A stretch of DNA of 64,000 nt, taken from positions 1-64,000 of the forward strand of contig NZ_PCOY01000011.1 of NCBI RefSeq assembly GCF_002979475.1, written 5' to 3'. The notes under the pieces are model-generated. The model ran no database searches. It saw only the letters and a program-made list of their open reading frames with translations, and was not told the origin of the DNA. Source of the DNA: Microbacterium sp. MYb62 (GTDB lineage Bacteria; Actinomycetota; Actinomycetes; Actinomycetales; Microbacteriaceae). The translations under genes were made by a program, and so were the position numbers. Below are positions 52,520 to 63,085 of the stretch, piece by piece. Position 1 is the stretch's first letter, and each line of letters opens with the position of its first letter.

Positions 52520-53635
52520 GTGAGCGCACCCATCGAGGATTTCTACGCCGTGATTCCCGCCGGCGGCATCGGCAGCAGGCTGTGGCCGCTCTCCCGAGCC
52601 GACGCCCCGAAGTTCCTGCACGATCTGACCGGCTCCGGTCACTCGCTGCTCCGTGACACGTGGGACCGCCTGGAGCCGCTCACCGGTGCCGACCGGATCG
52701 CCGTCGTCACCGGCCGCGCACACCGTGCCGCCGTCGAGGCGGAGCTTCCCGGCATCGCCGACCTCAACGTCTTCCTGGAGTCCGAGCCGCGTGAGTCGGC
52801 CGCCGCGATCGGACTCGCCGCCGCGATCCTGCACCGCCGCGAGCCCGAGGTGATCATCGGCTCGTTCAGCGCCGATCATGTGATCCGCAGCACCCGCGTG
52901 TTCGAGTTCGCCGTGCGCGACGCCGTCGAGGTTGCTCGCGAGGGCTACATCTGCACGATCGGCATCACCCCCACCGAGCCGGCGATCGGTTTCGGCTACA
53001 TCAAGAAGGGCGCCGAGCTCGTGGTCGACGGCGCCCGCGAGGCCGCGCTCGTGGAGAGCTTCGTCGAGAAGCCCGACCTGGAGACCGCGAAGGCGTATCT
53101 CGCCGATCGGGGCTACCTCTGGAATGCGGGCATGTTCATCGCCAAGGCGAGTGTGCTGCTGGACGAGATCGCCGCGAACGAGCCCGAGCTGCACGCCGGG
53201 CTGCTCGAGCTGGCCGAGGCCTGGGACGACCGCGACAAGCGCGGACCCGCGGTCGATCGGATCTGGCCGCGCCTGAAGAAGATCGCGATCGATTACGCGG
53301 TCGCCGAGCCGGCGGCGCGCCGGGGCCGGCTCGCCGTGGTCCCCGGACACTTCGACTGGGACGACGTGGGCGACTTCGCGTCGCTGACCAAGCTCATCAA
53401 CAACGGCAGGAAGAACGATCTCGCCGTCCTCGGTCCGAACGCGCGCGTTCTCACCGACGGCGCGAGCGGAATCCTCGTCAGTCAGACCTCCCGCGTCATC
53501 AGCCTGGTGGGGGTGCAGGACATCGTCGTGGTCGACACCCCCGACGCGCTGCTGGTCACCACGGTGGAGCACGCGCAGCGCGTGAAGGGCGTCGTGGAAT
53601 CGCTCAAGCTCACCGGCCGCGGGGATGTGCTCTGA
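52520..53635 (+). CDS. manC: Mannose-1-phosphate guanylyltransferase
   Basis: A 371-residue nucleotidyltransferase making GDP-mannose for glycans and lipoglycans. The pyrophosphorylase signature is GGIGSRLWPLSR (about 14-25), then FVEKPDLETA with the catalytic-site Lys, WNAGMF and GHFDWDDVGDF. There is no C-terminal isomerase domain. GTG at 52520 is supported by the -10 box spacing and by the conserved start of the fold a few residues later. A hairpin follows the stop. Confidence 0.92.
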   Translation: MSAPIEDFYAVIPAGGIGSRLWPLSRADAPKFLHDLTGSGHSLLRDTWDRLEPLTGADRIAVVTGRAHRAAVEAELPGIADLNVFLESEPRESAAAIGLAAAILHRREPEVIIGSFSADHVIRSTRVFEFAVRDAVEVAREGYICTIGITPTEPAIGFGYIKKGAELVVDGAREAALVESFVEKPDLETAKAYLADRGYLWNAGMFIAKASVLLDEIAANEPELHAGLLELAEAWDDRDKRGPAVDRIWPRLKKIAIDYAVAEPAARRGRLAVVPGHFDWDDVGDFASLTKLINNGRKNDLAVLGPNARVLTDGASGILVSQTSRVISLVGVQDIVVVDTPDALLVTTVEHAQRVKGVVESLKLTGRGDVL

Positions 53636-53642
53636 CGCGTGC

Positions 53643-53672
53643 GCCGATGAGCACGCGCTCGCGCTCATCGGC
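53643..53672 (+). terminator. Hairpin after manC
   Basis: GCCGATGAGC (53643-53652) pairs with GCTCATCGGC (53663-53672) across a 10-base loop, followed by TGGCTTGATTT. It begins eight bases after the manC stop. Confidence 0.6.
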
Positions 53673-53680
53673 TGGCTTGA

Positions 53681-53738
53681 TTTCAGCTTGGTAACCATTG
53701 GCCAGCCCGCGCGGCGCCGACGTGCACAAAAGCTGAAA
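53681..53738. promoter_or_regulatory. Inverted repeat operator candidate upstream of the BMP operon
   Basis: TTTCAGCTT (53681-53689) and AAGCTGAAA (53730-53738) are exact complements about 40 bases apart, near four helical turns. GGTAAC also occurs twice (near 53691 and 53745). The arms flank the region upstream of the bmp promoter and could bind a looping repressor. Confidence 0.45.
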
Positions 53739-53751
53739 CAGTAGGTAACTT
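53723..53751 (+). promoter_or_regulatory. Possible promoter of the BMP lipoprotein gene
   Basis: TGCACA (53723-53728), 17 bases, TAACTT (53746-53751). The -10 fits the TANNNT form and the -35 matches four of six bases. One arm of the inverted repeat lies inside the spacer. Confidence 0.4.
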
Positions 53752-53795
53752 TGATCGATCCGCGATGGCCGCGGTTTCGTTGAGGGAGGCATCAG

Positions 53796-54893
53796 TTGAC
53801 CATCTCCACCACCAAGAAGCTGCTCGGCGCAACCGTCGCCGCGGGCGTCATCTTCGCACTCGCCGGCTGCGGCCAGGCACCTGCGGAGTCGGGCAACGAC
53901 GGCGGCGATGCCGCGTCCCCCGACTTCCTCCCCTGCATCGTCTCCGATGAGGGCGGCTTCGACGACAAGTCGTTCAACCAGCTCTCCTTCGAAGGCGCGA
54001 CCAAGGCTGCCGACGAGCTCGGCGTGGAGCTGAAGGACGTGCAGTCCAACGCGGAGACCGAGTACGGTCCCAACATCACCAACCTCGTCGACGAGAACTG
54101 CAACGCGATCGTCTCCGTCGGCTTTGCGCTCTCCGCGGCCACGGTCGAGGCGGCCACGGCGAACCCCGACGTCGACTTCATCCTCGTCGACGACGCGGCC
54201 GACAACGACTTCGACGGCAAGAAGGACGCCGAGAACGTGAAGCCGCTCCTCTACGACACCGCTCAGGCGGCATTCCTCGCGGGCTACCTCGCGGCGGGCT
54301 ACTCCGAGAGCGGCAAGGTCGGCACTTTCGGTGGACGCGAGTTCCCGACGGTGACGATCTTCATGGACGGCTTCAAGCAGGGCGTCGACCACTACAACGA
54401 GGTCAAGGGCGCCGATGTGCAGGTCGTGGGCTGGGACGGCACGACCGGATCGTTCACGGGTGGCTTCGAGGCCAACCAGGACGCCAAGCAGGTCGCGGTC
54501 AACATCCTCGACCAGGGCGTCGACGTGATCTTCCCGGTCGGCGGACCGATCTACCAGTCCGCGCAGCAGGCGATCAAGGAGTCCGGCAAGGACATCGCAC
54601 TGATCGGTGCGGACGCCGACCTCTTCGAGACCGATTCGAGCACGTCGGACATCGTCCTCACCTCGGTGCTGAAGGCCATGGACCTCTCGACCTACGAGGC
54701 CGTCCTCTCGAGCGGCAAGGACGAGTTCGACCCGGAGGCCTACGTCGGCACCCTGGAGAACGAGGGCGTCGGCATCGCCGACCTGCACAACTTCGCCGAC
54801 AAGGTCGACTCCGGCCTGCAGGACGAGGTCACGCAGCTGCGTCAGGACATCATCGACGGCAACGTCACCGTCACCTCGTACCTGAGCGAGTGA
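53796..54893 (+). CDS. BMP-family nucleoside-binding lipoprotein
   Basis: A 365-residue basic membrane protein (BmpA/Med) family lipoprotein, the binding subunit of nucleoside ABC importers. The lipobox is LAGC with Cys25, then VSDEGGFDDKSFNQLSFEG (about 47-65), the family start. GTFGGREFP and VIFPVGGPIY follow. The start is TTG at 53796, supported by GAGGGAGG. It is separated from the ATPase gene by a strong terminator. Confidence 0.92.
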   Translation: MTISTTKKLLGATVAAGVIFALAGCGQAPAESGNDGGDAASPDFLPCIVSDEGGFDDKSFNQLSFEGATKAADELGVELKDVQSNAETEYGPNITNLVDENCNAIVSVGFALSAATVEAATANPDVDFILVDDAADNDFDGKKDAENVKPLLYDTAQAAFLAGYLAAGYSESGKVGTFGGREFPTVTIFMDGFKQGVDHYNEVKGADVQVVGWDGTTGSFTGGFEANQDAKQVAVNILDQGVDVIFPVGGPIYQSAQQAIKESGKDIALIGADADLFETDSSTSDIVLTSVLKAMDLSTYEAVLSSGKDEFDPEAYVGTLENEGVGIADLHNFADKVDSGLQDEVTQLRQDIIDGNVTVTSYLSE

Positions 54894-54900
54894 CACAGTG

Positions 54901-54944
54901 AGAACGGGGAGGCCGGCGACGTGCCGGCCTCCCCGTTCTGTCCT
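54901..54944 (+). terminator. Intrinsic terminator after the BMP gene
   Basis: A perfect 17-base stem (54901-54917 with 54923-54939) with GACGT loop, then GTCCT. It starts eight bases past the stop and lies before the transporter ATPase, which has its own -10 box. Confidence 0.85.
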
Positions 54945-54978
54945 GTCGGGAGGCATTCCCGGCCCCCGGTCTGCTGAA

Positions 54979-54984
54979 TAGGAT
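54979..54984 (+). promoter_or_regulatory. -10 box TAGGAT for the transporter ATPase
   Basis: TAGGAT, seven bases, then the ATG at 54992. It gives the ATPase-permease-salvage operon a promoter separate from the binding protein. Confidence 0.6.
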
Positions 54985-54991
54985 CGACACC

Positions 54992-56500
54992 ATGAAGCTT
55001 GAACTCCGCGGCATCACGAAGAGATTCGGCGCTCTGACTGCCAACGACCACATCGATCTCACCGTGAACGAGGGGGAGATCCACTGTCTTCTCGGCGAGA
55101 ACGGCGCCGGAAAGTCGACGCTGATGAACGTCCTCTACGGGCTCTACCAGGCCGACGAGGGGGACATCCTGCTGGACGACGTCGTCCAGCAGTTCGCCGG
55201 CCCCGGCGATGCGATGGCGGCGGGAATCGGTATGGTGCATCAGCACTTCATGCTGATCCCGGTCTTCACCGTCGCGGAGAACGTCATGCTCGGTCACGAG
55301 CAGACGCGTTTCGGCGGCCGTCTCGACCTCGCCGCCGCGCGAGCACGGGTGCGCGAGATCTCCGCGCGCTTCGGCTTCGACGTCGACCCCGATGCGCTCG
55401 TCGAGGACCTGCCCGTCGGCCTCCAGCAGCGCGTCGAGATCATCAAGGCGCTCTCCCGTGAGGCGAAGGTCCTGGTCTTCGACGAGCCGACCGCGGTGCT
55501 CACCCCGCAGGAGACCGACGAGCTGATGGCGACGATGCGTCAGCTCAAGTCCCAGGGGACCTCGATCGTCTTCATCACCCACAAGCTGCGCGAGGTGCGC
55601 GAGGTCGCCGACCGGATCACCGTCATCCGTCTCGGCAAGGTCGTCGGCGAGGCCTCGCCGACCGCCTCCAACGAAGAGCTCGCCTCCCTCATGGTCGGGC
55701 GCGCCGTCGAGCTCACCGTGCACAAGGACGCACCGACGCTCCACGACAACGGTCTCGTCGTCCAGGGACTCACGGTCACCGACCGGCTGGGCACCGTGCT
55801 CGTCGACGACGCCTCCTTCGAGGTCCGCGGGGGAGAGGTCCTCGCGATCGCCGGTGTGCAGGGCAACGGCCAGACGGAGCTGACCGAGGCGATCATCGGT
55901 CTGCAGGACCAGGTGCGCGGCAGCATCCGCCTCGACGGCGAGGAGCTCGTCGGACGCTCCGTGCGTCAGATCCTCGACGCCGGCGTCGGCTTCGTGCCCG
56001 AGGACCGCAGCGTCGACGGCCTCGTCAAGGAGTTCTCCATCGCCGAGAACCTGATGCTCGACCGCTCGTTCGGCGGCGACTTCGTCTCGGCGGGATCGGT
56101 GCGCAGAGCCGCGCTCGACGAGTTCGCCCGGGAGAAGATCGTCGAGTTCGACATCCGCACACAGGGACCGACGCAGGCGGCGGGCCGCCTGTCGGGCGGA
56201 AACCAGCAGAAGGTCGTGCTGGCGCGCGAGCTCAGCCGTGATCTGTCGCTGTTCGTCGCCGCTCAGCCCACGCGCGGCGTCGACGTCGGGTCCATCGAGT
56301 TCATCCACAAGCGCATCGTCGATACCCGAGATGCCGGTGTGCCCGTGATCGTGATCTCCACCGAGCTCGACGAGGTCGCCGCGCTCGCCGACAGGATCCT
56401 CGTGATGTATCGCGGCCGCGTCGTCGGCATCGTCCCGGGAGACACCCCTCGAGACCAGCTGGGCCTGATGATGGCCGGCATGAACGGAGAGAGCGCATGA
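54992..56500 (+). CDS. Nucleoside ABC transporter ATP-binding protein
   Basis: A 502-residue double-ABC ATPase of the type used by nucleoside importers (YufO/NupA-like). The first domain has Walker A GENGAGKS (35-42) and a DEPTAVLTP Walker B. The second has a degenerate P-loop, GVQGNGQTE, and the signature LSGGNQQK, with AQPTRGVD in place of a usual Walker B. It is coupled to the next permease by a four-base overlap. Confidence 0.94.
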   Translation: MKLELRGITKRFGALTANDHIDLTVNEGEIHCLLGENGAGKSTLMNVLYGLYQADEGDILLDDVVQQFAGPGDAMAAGIGMVHQHFMLIPVFTVAENVMLGHEQTRFGGRLDLAAARARVREISARFGFDVDPDALVEDLPVGLQQRVEIIKALSREAKVLVFDEPTAVLTPQETDELMATMRQLKSQGTSIVFITHKLREVREVADRITVIRLGKVVGEASPTASNEELASLMVGRAVELTVHKDAPTLHDNGLVVQGLTVTDRLGTVLVDDASFEVRGGEVLAIAGVQGNGQTELTEAIIGLQDQVRGSIRLDGEELVGRSVRQILDAGVGFVPEDRSVDGLVKEFSIAENLMLDRSFGGDFVSAGSVRRAALDEFAREKIVEFDIRTQGPTQAAGRLSGGNQQKVVLARELSRDLSLFVAAQPTRGVDVGSIEFIHKRIVDTRDAGVPVIVISTELDEVAALADRILVMYRGRVVGIVPGDTPRDQLGLMMAGMNGESA

Positions 56501-57768
56501 GCAGCGCAGAGTCCACCGGGCCGCTCGCGGATCCCCAGACGCCGGTAGCGCCGTCGCGCTGGCGCGGCGCCCTCCAGCAGATCGTGACGGGGAACGGCAT
56601 CATCTCGGTGCTCGCCGTGCTGATCGCCGTCGTCGTCGGCTCGATCATGATCGCCGCCACGAACGAAGACGTGCAGGCGGCCGCCGGGTATTTCTTCGCG
56701 CGACCGGGTGACATGATCGCCGCGGTCTGGAGCTCGGTCTCCGGCGCCTATGCCGCACTGTTCCGTGGCGCGATCTACAACTTCAACGCCGACGACTTCG
56801 CCACCGGGATCCGTCCGCTCACCGAGACGCTGAAGTTCGCGACGCCGTTGATCGCTGCCGGTCTGGGCGTCGGACTCGCCTTCCGCGCCGGACTGTTCAA
56901 CATCGGTGGCCAGGGGCAGATGCTCATGGCCGCTGCGGCCGGCGGCTACGTCGCGACGAAGATCGATCTGCCGTTCCCGCTGCACCTGATCGCCGCCGTC
57001 ATCGCCGGCATGCTCGCCGCCGCGCTGTGGGCGGGAATCGCCGGGCTGCTGAAGGCGCGCACCGGCGCGCACGAGGTCATCACGACGATCATGCTCAATC
57101 ACATCGCCGTCTATCTGCTCGCGTGGATGCTGGCGACGCAGGGCATCCTGCAGGCACCGGGGTCGAACAACCCCAAGACGGCGCCGATGCCGGACTCCGC
57201 GGTGCTGCCGCTGCTCCTCGGTGACTCCTACAAGCTGCACTACGGCTTCCTGATCGCTCTCGCCGCCGTCGCCTTCGCGTGGTGGCTCCTCGAGCGCTCG
57301 TCGCTCGGCTTCCGCTTCCGCGCGGTGGGTGAGAATCCCGCCGCCGCGCGCGTGGCCGGCATCGACGTCGGAGGTGTCTACCTCACGGTCATGCTCATCG
57401 CCGGTGCGCTCGTGGGCATCGCCGGAGTGAGCCAGATCCTCGGCACGGAGACCAGCGGCTTCGGCGGCGGCATCGATGCCGGCATCGGCTTCGACGCGAT
57501 CACGGTCGCCCTCCTCGGGCGCTCGTCCCCGCTGGGCATCCTGGGCGCGGGACTGCTGTTCGGCGCCTTCAAGACCGGTGGTTTCACGATGCAGTCCTCG
57601 CAGGGCATCCCGATCGAGATCGTCCTCGTCGTGCAGTCGCTGATCGTGCTCTTCATCGCCGCACCGCCGCTGGTGCGCGCCATGTTCGGTCTGCCGCAGC
57701 CCGGGCAGACGCCTCGCAAGAAGACCCGAAAGCACGCGGAGCCGAAGAAGCAGGAGGTGTCCGCATGA
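56497..57768 (+). CDS. Nucleoside ABC transporter permease (YufP-like)
   Basis: A 423-residue permease of the BPD_transp_2 group with an extended N-terminus and about nine helices. AGLFNIGGQGQMLMAA (about 130-145) and GAHEVITTIMLNHIA (about 190-204) are typical of nucleoside/simple-sugar permeases. The C-terminus is lysine-rich and cytoplasmic. ATGA overlap on both sides. Confidence 0.93.
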   Translation: MSSAESTGPLADPQTPVAPSRWRGALQQIVTGNGIISVLAVLIAVVVGSIMIAATNEDVQAAAGYFFARPGDMIAAVWSSVSGAYAALFRGAIYNFNADDFATGIRPLTETLKFATPLIAAGLGVGLAFRAGLFNIGGQGQMLMAAAAGGYVATKIDLPFPLHLIAAVIAGMLAAALWAGIAGLLKARTGAHEVITTIMLNHIAVYLLAWMLATQGILQAPGSNNPKTAPMPDSAVLPLLLGDSYKLHYGFLIALAAVAFAWWLLERSSLGFRFRAVGENPAAARVAGIDVGGVYLTVMLIAGALVGIAGVSQILGTETSGFGGGIDAGIGFDAITVALLGRSSPLGILGAGLLFGAFKTGGFTMQSSQGIPIEIVLVVQSLIVLFIAAPPLVRAMFGLPQPGQTPRKKTRKHAEPKKQEVSA

Positions 57769-59045
57769 GCGTCGCATCCACCACCAACGCGCAGATCGAT
57801 GCGCCGCGCATCGTCGCGGTCGTCTCGTGGAAGGCGCCGATCATCTTCGGCATCTTCACCGTGCTGTTCGCGCTGCTGCCGCTGCTCGTGCCCCGTGAAG
57901 GGGCGACCACGTTCCGTCTGGCCTCGGGCGACGCGTTCTTCACGGTTCCCGACATCGTGCTGCCGTCGACGGCCACGGCATGGGTCTCGGTCGTGCTGCT
58001 CGCCGCGTCCACGGTTTTCGCCGTCTTCCTGGCGAACTCCCGGCGGCGCACGCCGCTGTGGCTCGTGGTCGTCTACGTGGCCGCGCTGCTGATCGGCTTC
58101 CTCGCCTGGGCGGCCGCCGGCGCGACACTGCCGATGGTGGGTCTGCTTGGCGGCGCACTCGCGCTCGCCACCCCGCTGATCTTCGGCGCTCTCGGCGGCG
58201 TGATCGGCGAACGCGCCGGCGTCGTCAACATCGCGATCGAGGCGCAGCTGCTCGCCGGTGCGTTCTCGGCTGCGATCGCCGCCTCGGCAGCGGGCACCCC
58301 CTGGGCCGGCCTGGTCGCGGCGATGGGCGCCGGCATGCTGGTGTCGCTCGTGCTCGGCATCTTCACGATCACGTATTTCGTCGACCAGGTCATCGTCGGT
58401 GTCGTGCTGAACGTGCTCGTGATCGGATTGACGACGTTCTTCTTCCGTCAGGTGCTCGCGCCGAACACCGAGACGCTCAACAGCCCGGAGACGTTCACCG
58501 CGTTCCCGATCCCGATCCTGAGCGAGATCCCCGTCATCGGCCCGATCCTGTTCCGGCAGTCGTTCATCGTCTACCTGATGTACTTCGTGGTCGCGCTCGT
58601 CTGGTTCGGTCTGTACCGCACCAGGTGGGGCCTGCGCCTGCGAGCCGTCGGAGAGCACCCGCAGGCGGCCGACACGGTCGGCATCAAGGTGCTGGCCACC
58701 CGCTACCGGGCGATCCTGCTCGCGGGCGCCGTGGCGGGCCTCGGCGGGGCCTTCTACACGCTCGTCGCGGTGCCGCGCTTCAATCAGGAGATGACTGCCG
58801 GGGCGGGGTTCATCGCGCTGGCCGCCGTGATCTTCGGCCAGTGGGATCCGATCAAGGCCACGCTCGCCGCACTGCTGTTCGGCTTCGCGACGAACCTGCA
58901 GGGCGTGCTGAGCGTCATCGGCTCGCCCGTGCCCAGCCAGTTCATGCTGATGCTGCCGTACGTCGTGACGATCTTCGCCGTGGCCGGGCTCGTCGGGAAG
59001 TCCCGCGCACCTGCCGCCGACGGCAAGCCGTACATCAAGTCCTAG
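57765..59045 (+). CDS. Nucleoside ABC transporter permease (YufQ-like)
   Basis: A 426-residue permease, second of the pair. After an extra N-terminal section (about 1-115, three helices) comes the conserved core GGVIGERAGVVNIAIEAQLLAG (about 143-164) and the late motif GAGFIALAAVIFGQWDP. With the ATPase, first permease and BMP lipoprotein it forms the importer. Confidence 0.93.
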   Translation: MSVASTTNAQIDAPRIVAVVSWKAPIIFGIFTVLFALLPLLVPREGATTFRLASGDAFFTVPDIVLPSTATAWVSVVLLAASTVFAVFLANSRRRTPLWLVVVYVAALLIGFLAWAAAGATLPMVGLLGGALALATPLIFGALGGVIGERAGVVNIAIEAQLLAGAFSAAIAASAAGTPWAGLVAAMGAGMLVSLVLGIFTITYFVDQVIVGVVLNVLVIGLTTFFFRQVLAPNTETLNSPETFTAFPIPILSEIPVIGPILFRQSFIVYLMYFVVALVWFGLYRTRWGLRLRAVGEHPQAADTVGIKVLATRYRAILLAGAVAGLGGAFYTLVAVPRFNQEMTAGAGFIALAAVIFGQWDPIKATLAALLFGFATNLQGVLSVIGSPVPSQFMLMLPYVVTIFAVAGLVGKSRAPAADGKPYIKS

Positions 59046-59072
59046 CTCGGCCGGAACGAGGGAAGCATCGCA

Positions 59073-59467
59073 ATGACGGACATCGACTGGGATGAGCTGC
59101 GCCAGGTCGCCACGGATGCCATGACGAAGGCGTATGCCCCGTACTCGCGCTATCGCGTGGGTGCGGCGGCTCTCGTCGGCGACGGGCGCATCGTCGCCGG
59201 CTGCAACGTGGAGAACGCCTCCTACGGCGTGACGTTGTGCGCCGAGTGCGCTCTGGTCGGCGACCTGCACATGTCCGGCGGCGGCCAGCTCGTCGCCTTC
59301 GTGTGCGTCAACAACGAGGGACAGACCATCATGCCGTGCGGACGCTGTCGCCAACTGCTGTTCGAGCACGCGATGCCCGGGATGCTCCTGGAGACCGTCT
59401 CCGGCATCCGCACGATCGACGAGGTGCTGCCCGATGCATTCGGGCCGCGCGACCTGGAGGAAGCACG

Positions 59468-59471
<4 letters not shown>
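59073..59471 (+). CDS. cdd: Cytidine deaminase
   Basis: A 132-residue homotetramer-type enzyme converting cytidine or deoxycytidine to uridine or deoxyuridine. Zinc site: NVENASYGVTLCAECA (Cys and catalytic Glu, about 42-57) and PCGRCRQLL (about 87-95). It sits in the importer operon; its stop overlaps the thymidine phosphorylase start (ATGA). Confidence 0.96.
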
Positions 59472-60781
<1,310 letters not shown>

Positions 60782-60831
60782 CCTCCGACCGCTAGCCTGA
60801 ACTGAGCACATCCGCGACCGAGAGGATCACC

Positions 60832-61947
60832 ATGTCGATCGATGCGAACGGCGACGTCACGCTGCAGGGCGTCTCCTTGCGGAGTCTGCCCAAGGTGTCG
60901 CTGCACGACCACCTCGATGGCGCAGTGCGCCCGGCCACGATCATCGAGCTCGCGGACGCGATCGGGCTCGAGGTCCCGGAGTCGGATGCCGCAGCCCTCG
61001 GCGGATGGTTCGCGAAGCAGAGCGACTCGGGCTCGCTGGTCGAGTACCTCAAGACGTTCGACCTCACGACTGCCGTGATGCAGACCCAGGAAGGGCTCAC
61101 GCGCGTCGCGCGTGAGTTCGTGCAGGACCTGGCGGCCGACGGCGTGATCTACGGCGAGGTGCGCTGGGCTCCTGAGCAGCACCTGGCCCGCGGACTCACG
61201 CTCGAGCAGACCGTCGAGGCCGTGCAGCAGGGCATCGAGGAGGGCGAGGACGCCGCGGACCGCGCCGGTCGCAGCATCCGCGTCGGTCAGCTGATCACGG
61301 CGATGCGACACACCGATCGCGCCCTCGAGATCGCCGAACTCGCGGTCGACTTCCGTGGACGTGGCGCTGTCGGCTTCGACATCGCCGGCCCCGAAGACGG
61401 CTTCCCGCCGTCGAACCACCGCAAGGCGTTCGACTACCTCGCCGAGAACTTCTTCCCCGTCACGGTGCATGCGGGCGAGGCGGCGGGCCCTGCCTCGATC
61501 CGCTCGGCGTTGCTGGACGGGCGCGCGCTGCGTCTCGGCCACGGTGTGCGCATCGCCGAAGACCTCGAGGTGATCACGCAGGAGGGCGACGAGGTGCAGG
61601 TGCAGTTCGGCGACCTCGCCCGCTGGGTCCGCGATCGGGAGATCCCGCTCGAGCTCTCGCCGTCGTCGAACCTTCAGACCGGTGCGATCGCCGCGTGGGG
61701 CAACACGATGGTGGACCACCCGTTCGACCTGCTCTACCAGCTCGGGTTCGCGGTCACCGTGAACGTCGACAACCGCACGATGAGCGCCACCTCGCTCACG
61801 CGCGAGCTGGCGCTGCTGGTCGAGGCCTTCGAATACGACCTCGACGACCTCGAGACCTTCCAGTTCAATGCGGCGGCCGCAGCCTTCCTGCCCGTCGAGG
61901 AGCGCGAGGAACTCGTGGAGATGATCGCCGAAGGCTTCGACGCCTGA
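60832..61947 (+). CDS. add: Adenosine deaminase
   Basis: A 371-residue zinc enzyme converting adenosine to inosine. Metal His residues are in LHDHLDGAVRP (about 24-34), with HAGEAAG (about 212-218) and GHGVRIAED following; SPSSNLQTG matches the late motif. GAGAGGA precedes the ATG, and a TAGCCT box at 60793-60798 could add transcription. It continues the nucleoside salvage block. Confidence 0.95.
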   Translation: MSIDANGDVTLQGVSLRSLPKVSLHDHLDGAVRPATIIELADAIGLEVPESDAAALGGWFAKQSDSGSLVEYLKTFDLTTAVMQTQEGLTRVAREFVQDLAADGVIYGEVRWAPEQHLARGLTLEQTVEAVQQGIEEGEDAADRAGRSIRVGQLITAMRHTDRALEIAELAVDFRGRGAVGFDIAGPEDGFPPSNHRKAFDYLAENFFPVTVHAGEAAGPASIRSALLDGRALRLGHGVRIAEDLEVITQEGDEVQVQFGDLARWVRDREIPLELSPSSNLQTGAIAAWGNTMVDHPFDLLYQLGFAVTVNVDNRTMSATSLTRELALLVEAFEYDLDDLETFQFNAAAAAFLPVEEREELVEMIAEGFDA

Positions 61948-61949
61948 TC

Positions 61950-63059
61950 ATGGCTTCCGGGGGGAAGAAGCGGCGCACGCGCACCGCAGTAGTCGTCAGC
62001 GCCATCGCGGCCGTCGTCGTGCTCGGCGGCGCAGCCGCCGGCTACGCGTGGCTGAACCGCGCGCAGCCGGAGCCTGTCCCGAAGGCACGCGCCGCAACGA
62101 TCGAGCACCCGCTCACGCCGGCGCAGCAGATCGTGGCGGATGCGAACGATCCTCGAGCCTGCGCGGTCACGTTCGTCGGCGAGGGAGCACCGGCCGATCC
62201 CATGCTGCAGTGGCAGGAAGGCCTCTACCAGGGGCTCCCGATCCCGCAGCTCGACGGTCGCGTGTTCGCCGGCTGGTACGCGAGCGCAGCGGATGCGGGG
62301 GCTTTCACGGTCGCCTCCCGCGTGAACGGGGCCGACCCCGTCGTGTGCGTCGACCAGCAGATCGAGCTCTTCGCCGCCTGGAAGTCCCCCGAGGAGAACG
62401 CGGCAGAGGACGTGCAGGTCCCGATCCTCATGTACCACCAGTTCACTGCCGCACCCGAGGGCGAGAAGGGGTGGCTGCGCGGGAACTACGCCTACATCGG
62501 CGACTTCGACGCGCAGATGAATCACATCGCGACGACGGGGTTCTATCTGCCGACCTGGGACGAGCTCAGCGCCTTCATCGACGGGCGGCTCTCGCTCCCT
62601 GCGCGCAGCGTGATCATCACCGACGACGATGCGGATCAGACCTGGTTCGACCTCGCCGTGCCGGTCGTCGACAAGTACCAGCTGCTCTCGACGTCGTTCA
62701 TGATCACGGCATATCGACAGGACCCCGCGCCGTCGACGTACGTGCAGCGCCGCTCGCATACGCATGACATGCATCAGGCGGGTGACAACGGCAAGGGGCG
62801 GATGGTCAACTGGACCGCGGACCAGATCGCGGCCGACCTCAACGCCTCGGCCGACGTCCTCGGCGTCCGAGAGGTCGTGGCCTACCCGTTCGGCCACTAC
62901 AACGACACGACCAAGCAGGGCGTGGCGCAGGCCGGTTACGAGATGGGGCGGACCATCGAGCCGGGCTACGTCACGATCGGCACCGACAAGTTCGCCCTCC
63001 CGGTCGTGCGCATCGACTACGGCATGGGCCTGGACGCGTTGGTCTCCCGTATCGGCTGA
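61950..63059 (+). CDS. Polysaccharide deacetylase-like exported protein
   Basis: A 369-residue protein with one N-terminal membrane anchor (about 12-36) and a NodB-like domain from about 150. VPILMYHQF is the usual first strand. The canonical TFDDG reads TDDDADQTW here, and the metal site SHTHDMHQ replaces SHTxTH, so activity may be altered. Residues 60-140 form an extra domain of unknown type with two Cys. It starts two bases after the add stop and may be cotranscribed. Confidence 0.8.
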   Translation: MASGGKKRRTRTAVVVSAIAAVVVLGGAAAGYAWLNRAQPEPVPKARAATIEHPLTPAQQIVADANDPRACAVTFVGEGAPADPMLQWQEGLYQGLPIPQLDGRVFAGWYASAADAGAFTVASRVNGADPVVCVDQQIELFAAWKSPEENAAEDVQVPILMYHQFTAAPEGEKGWLRGNYAYIGDFDAQMNHIATTGFYLPTWDELSAFIDGRLSLPARSVIITDDDADQTWFDLAVPVVDKYQLLSTSFMITAYRQDPAPSTYVQRRSHTHDMHQAGDNGKGRMVNWTADQIAADLNASADVLGVREVVAYPFGHYNDTTKQGVAQAGYEMGRTIEPGYVTIGTDKFALPVVRIDYGMGLDALVSRIG

Positions 63060-63073
63060 GCGTCGACACACGG

Positions 63074-63079
63074 CAGGAT
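63074..63079 (+). promoter_or_regulatory. -10-like box CAGGAT before the PfkB gene
   Basis: CAGGAT, six bases, then the ATG at 63086. It matches the leaderless spacing but lacks the first T of TANNNT. The purine-rich GGGGGA could instead be a ribosome site. Confidence 0.35.
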
Positions 63080-63085
63080 GGGGGA

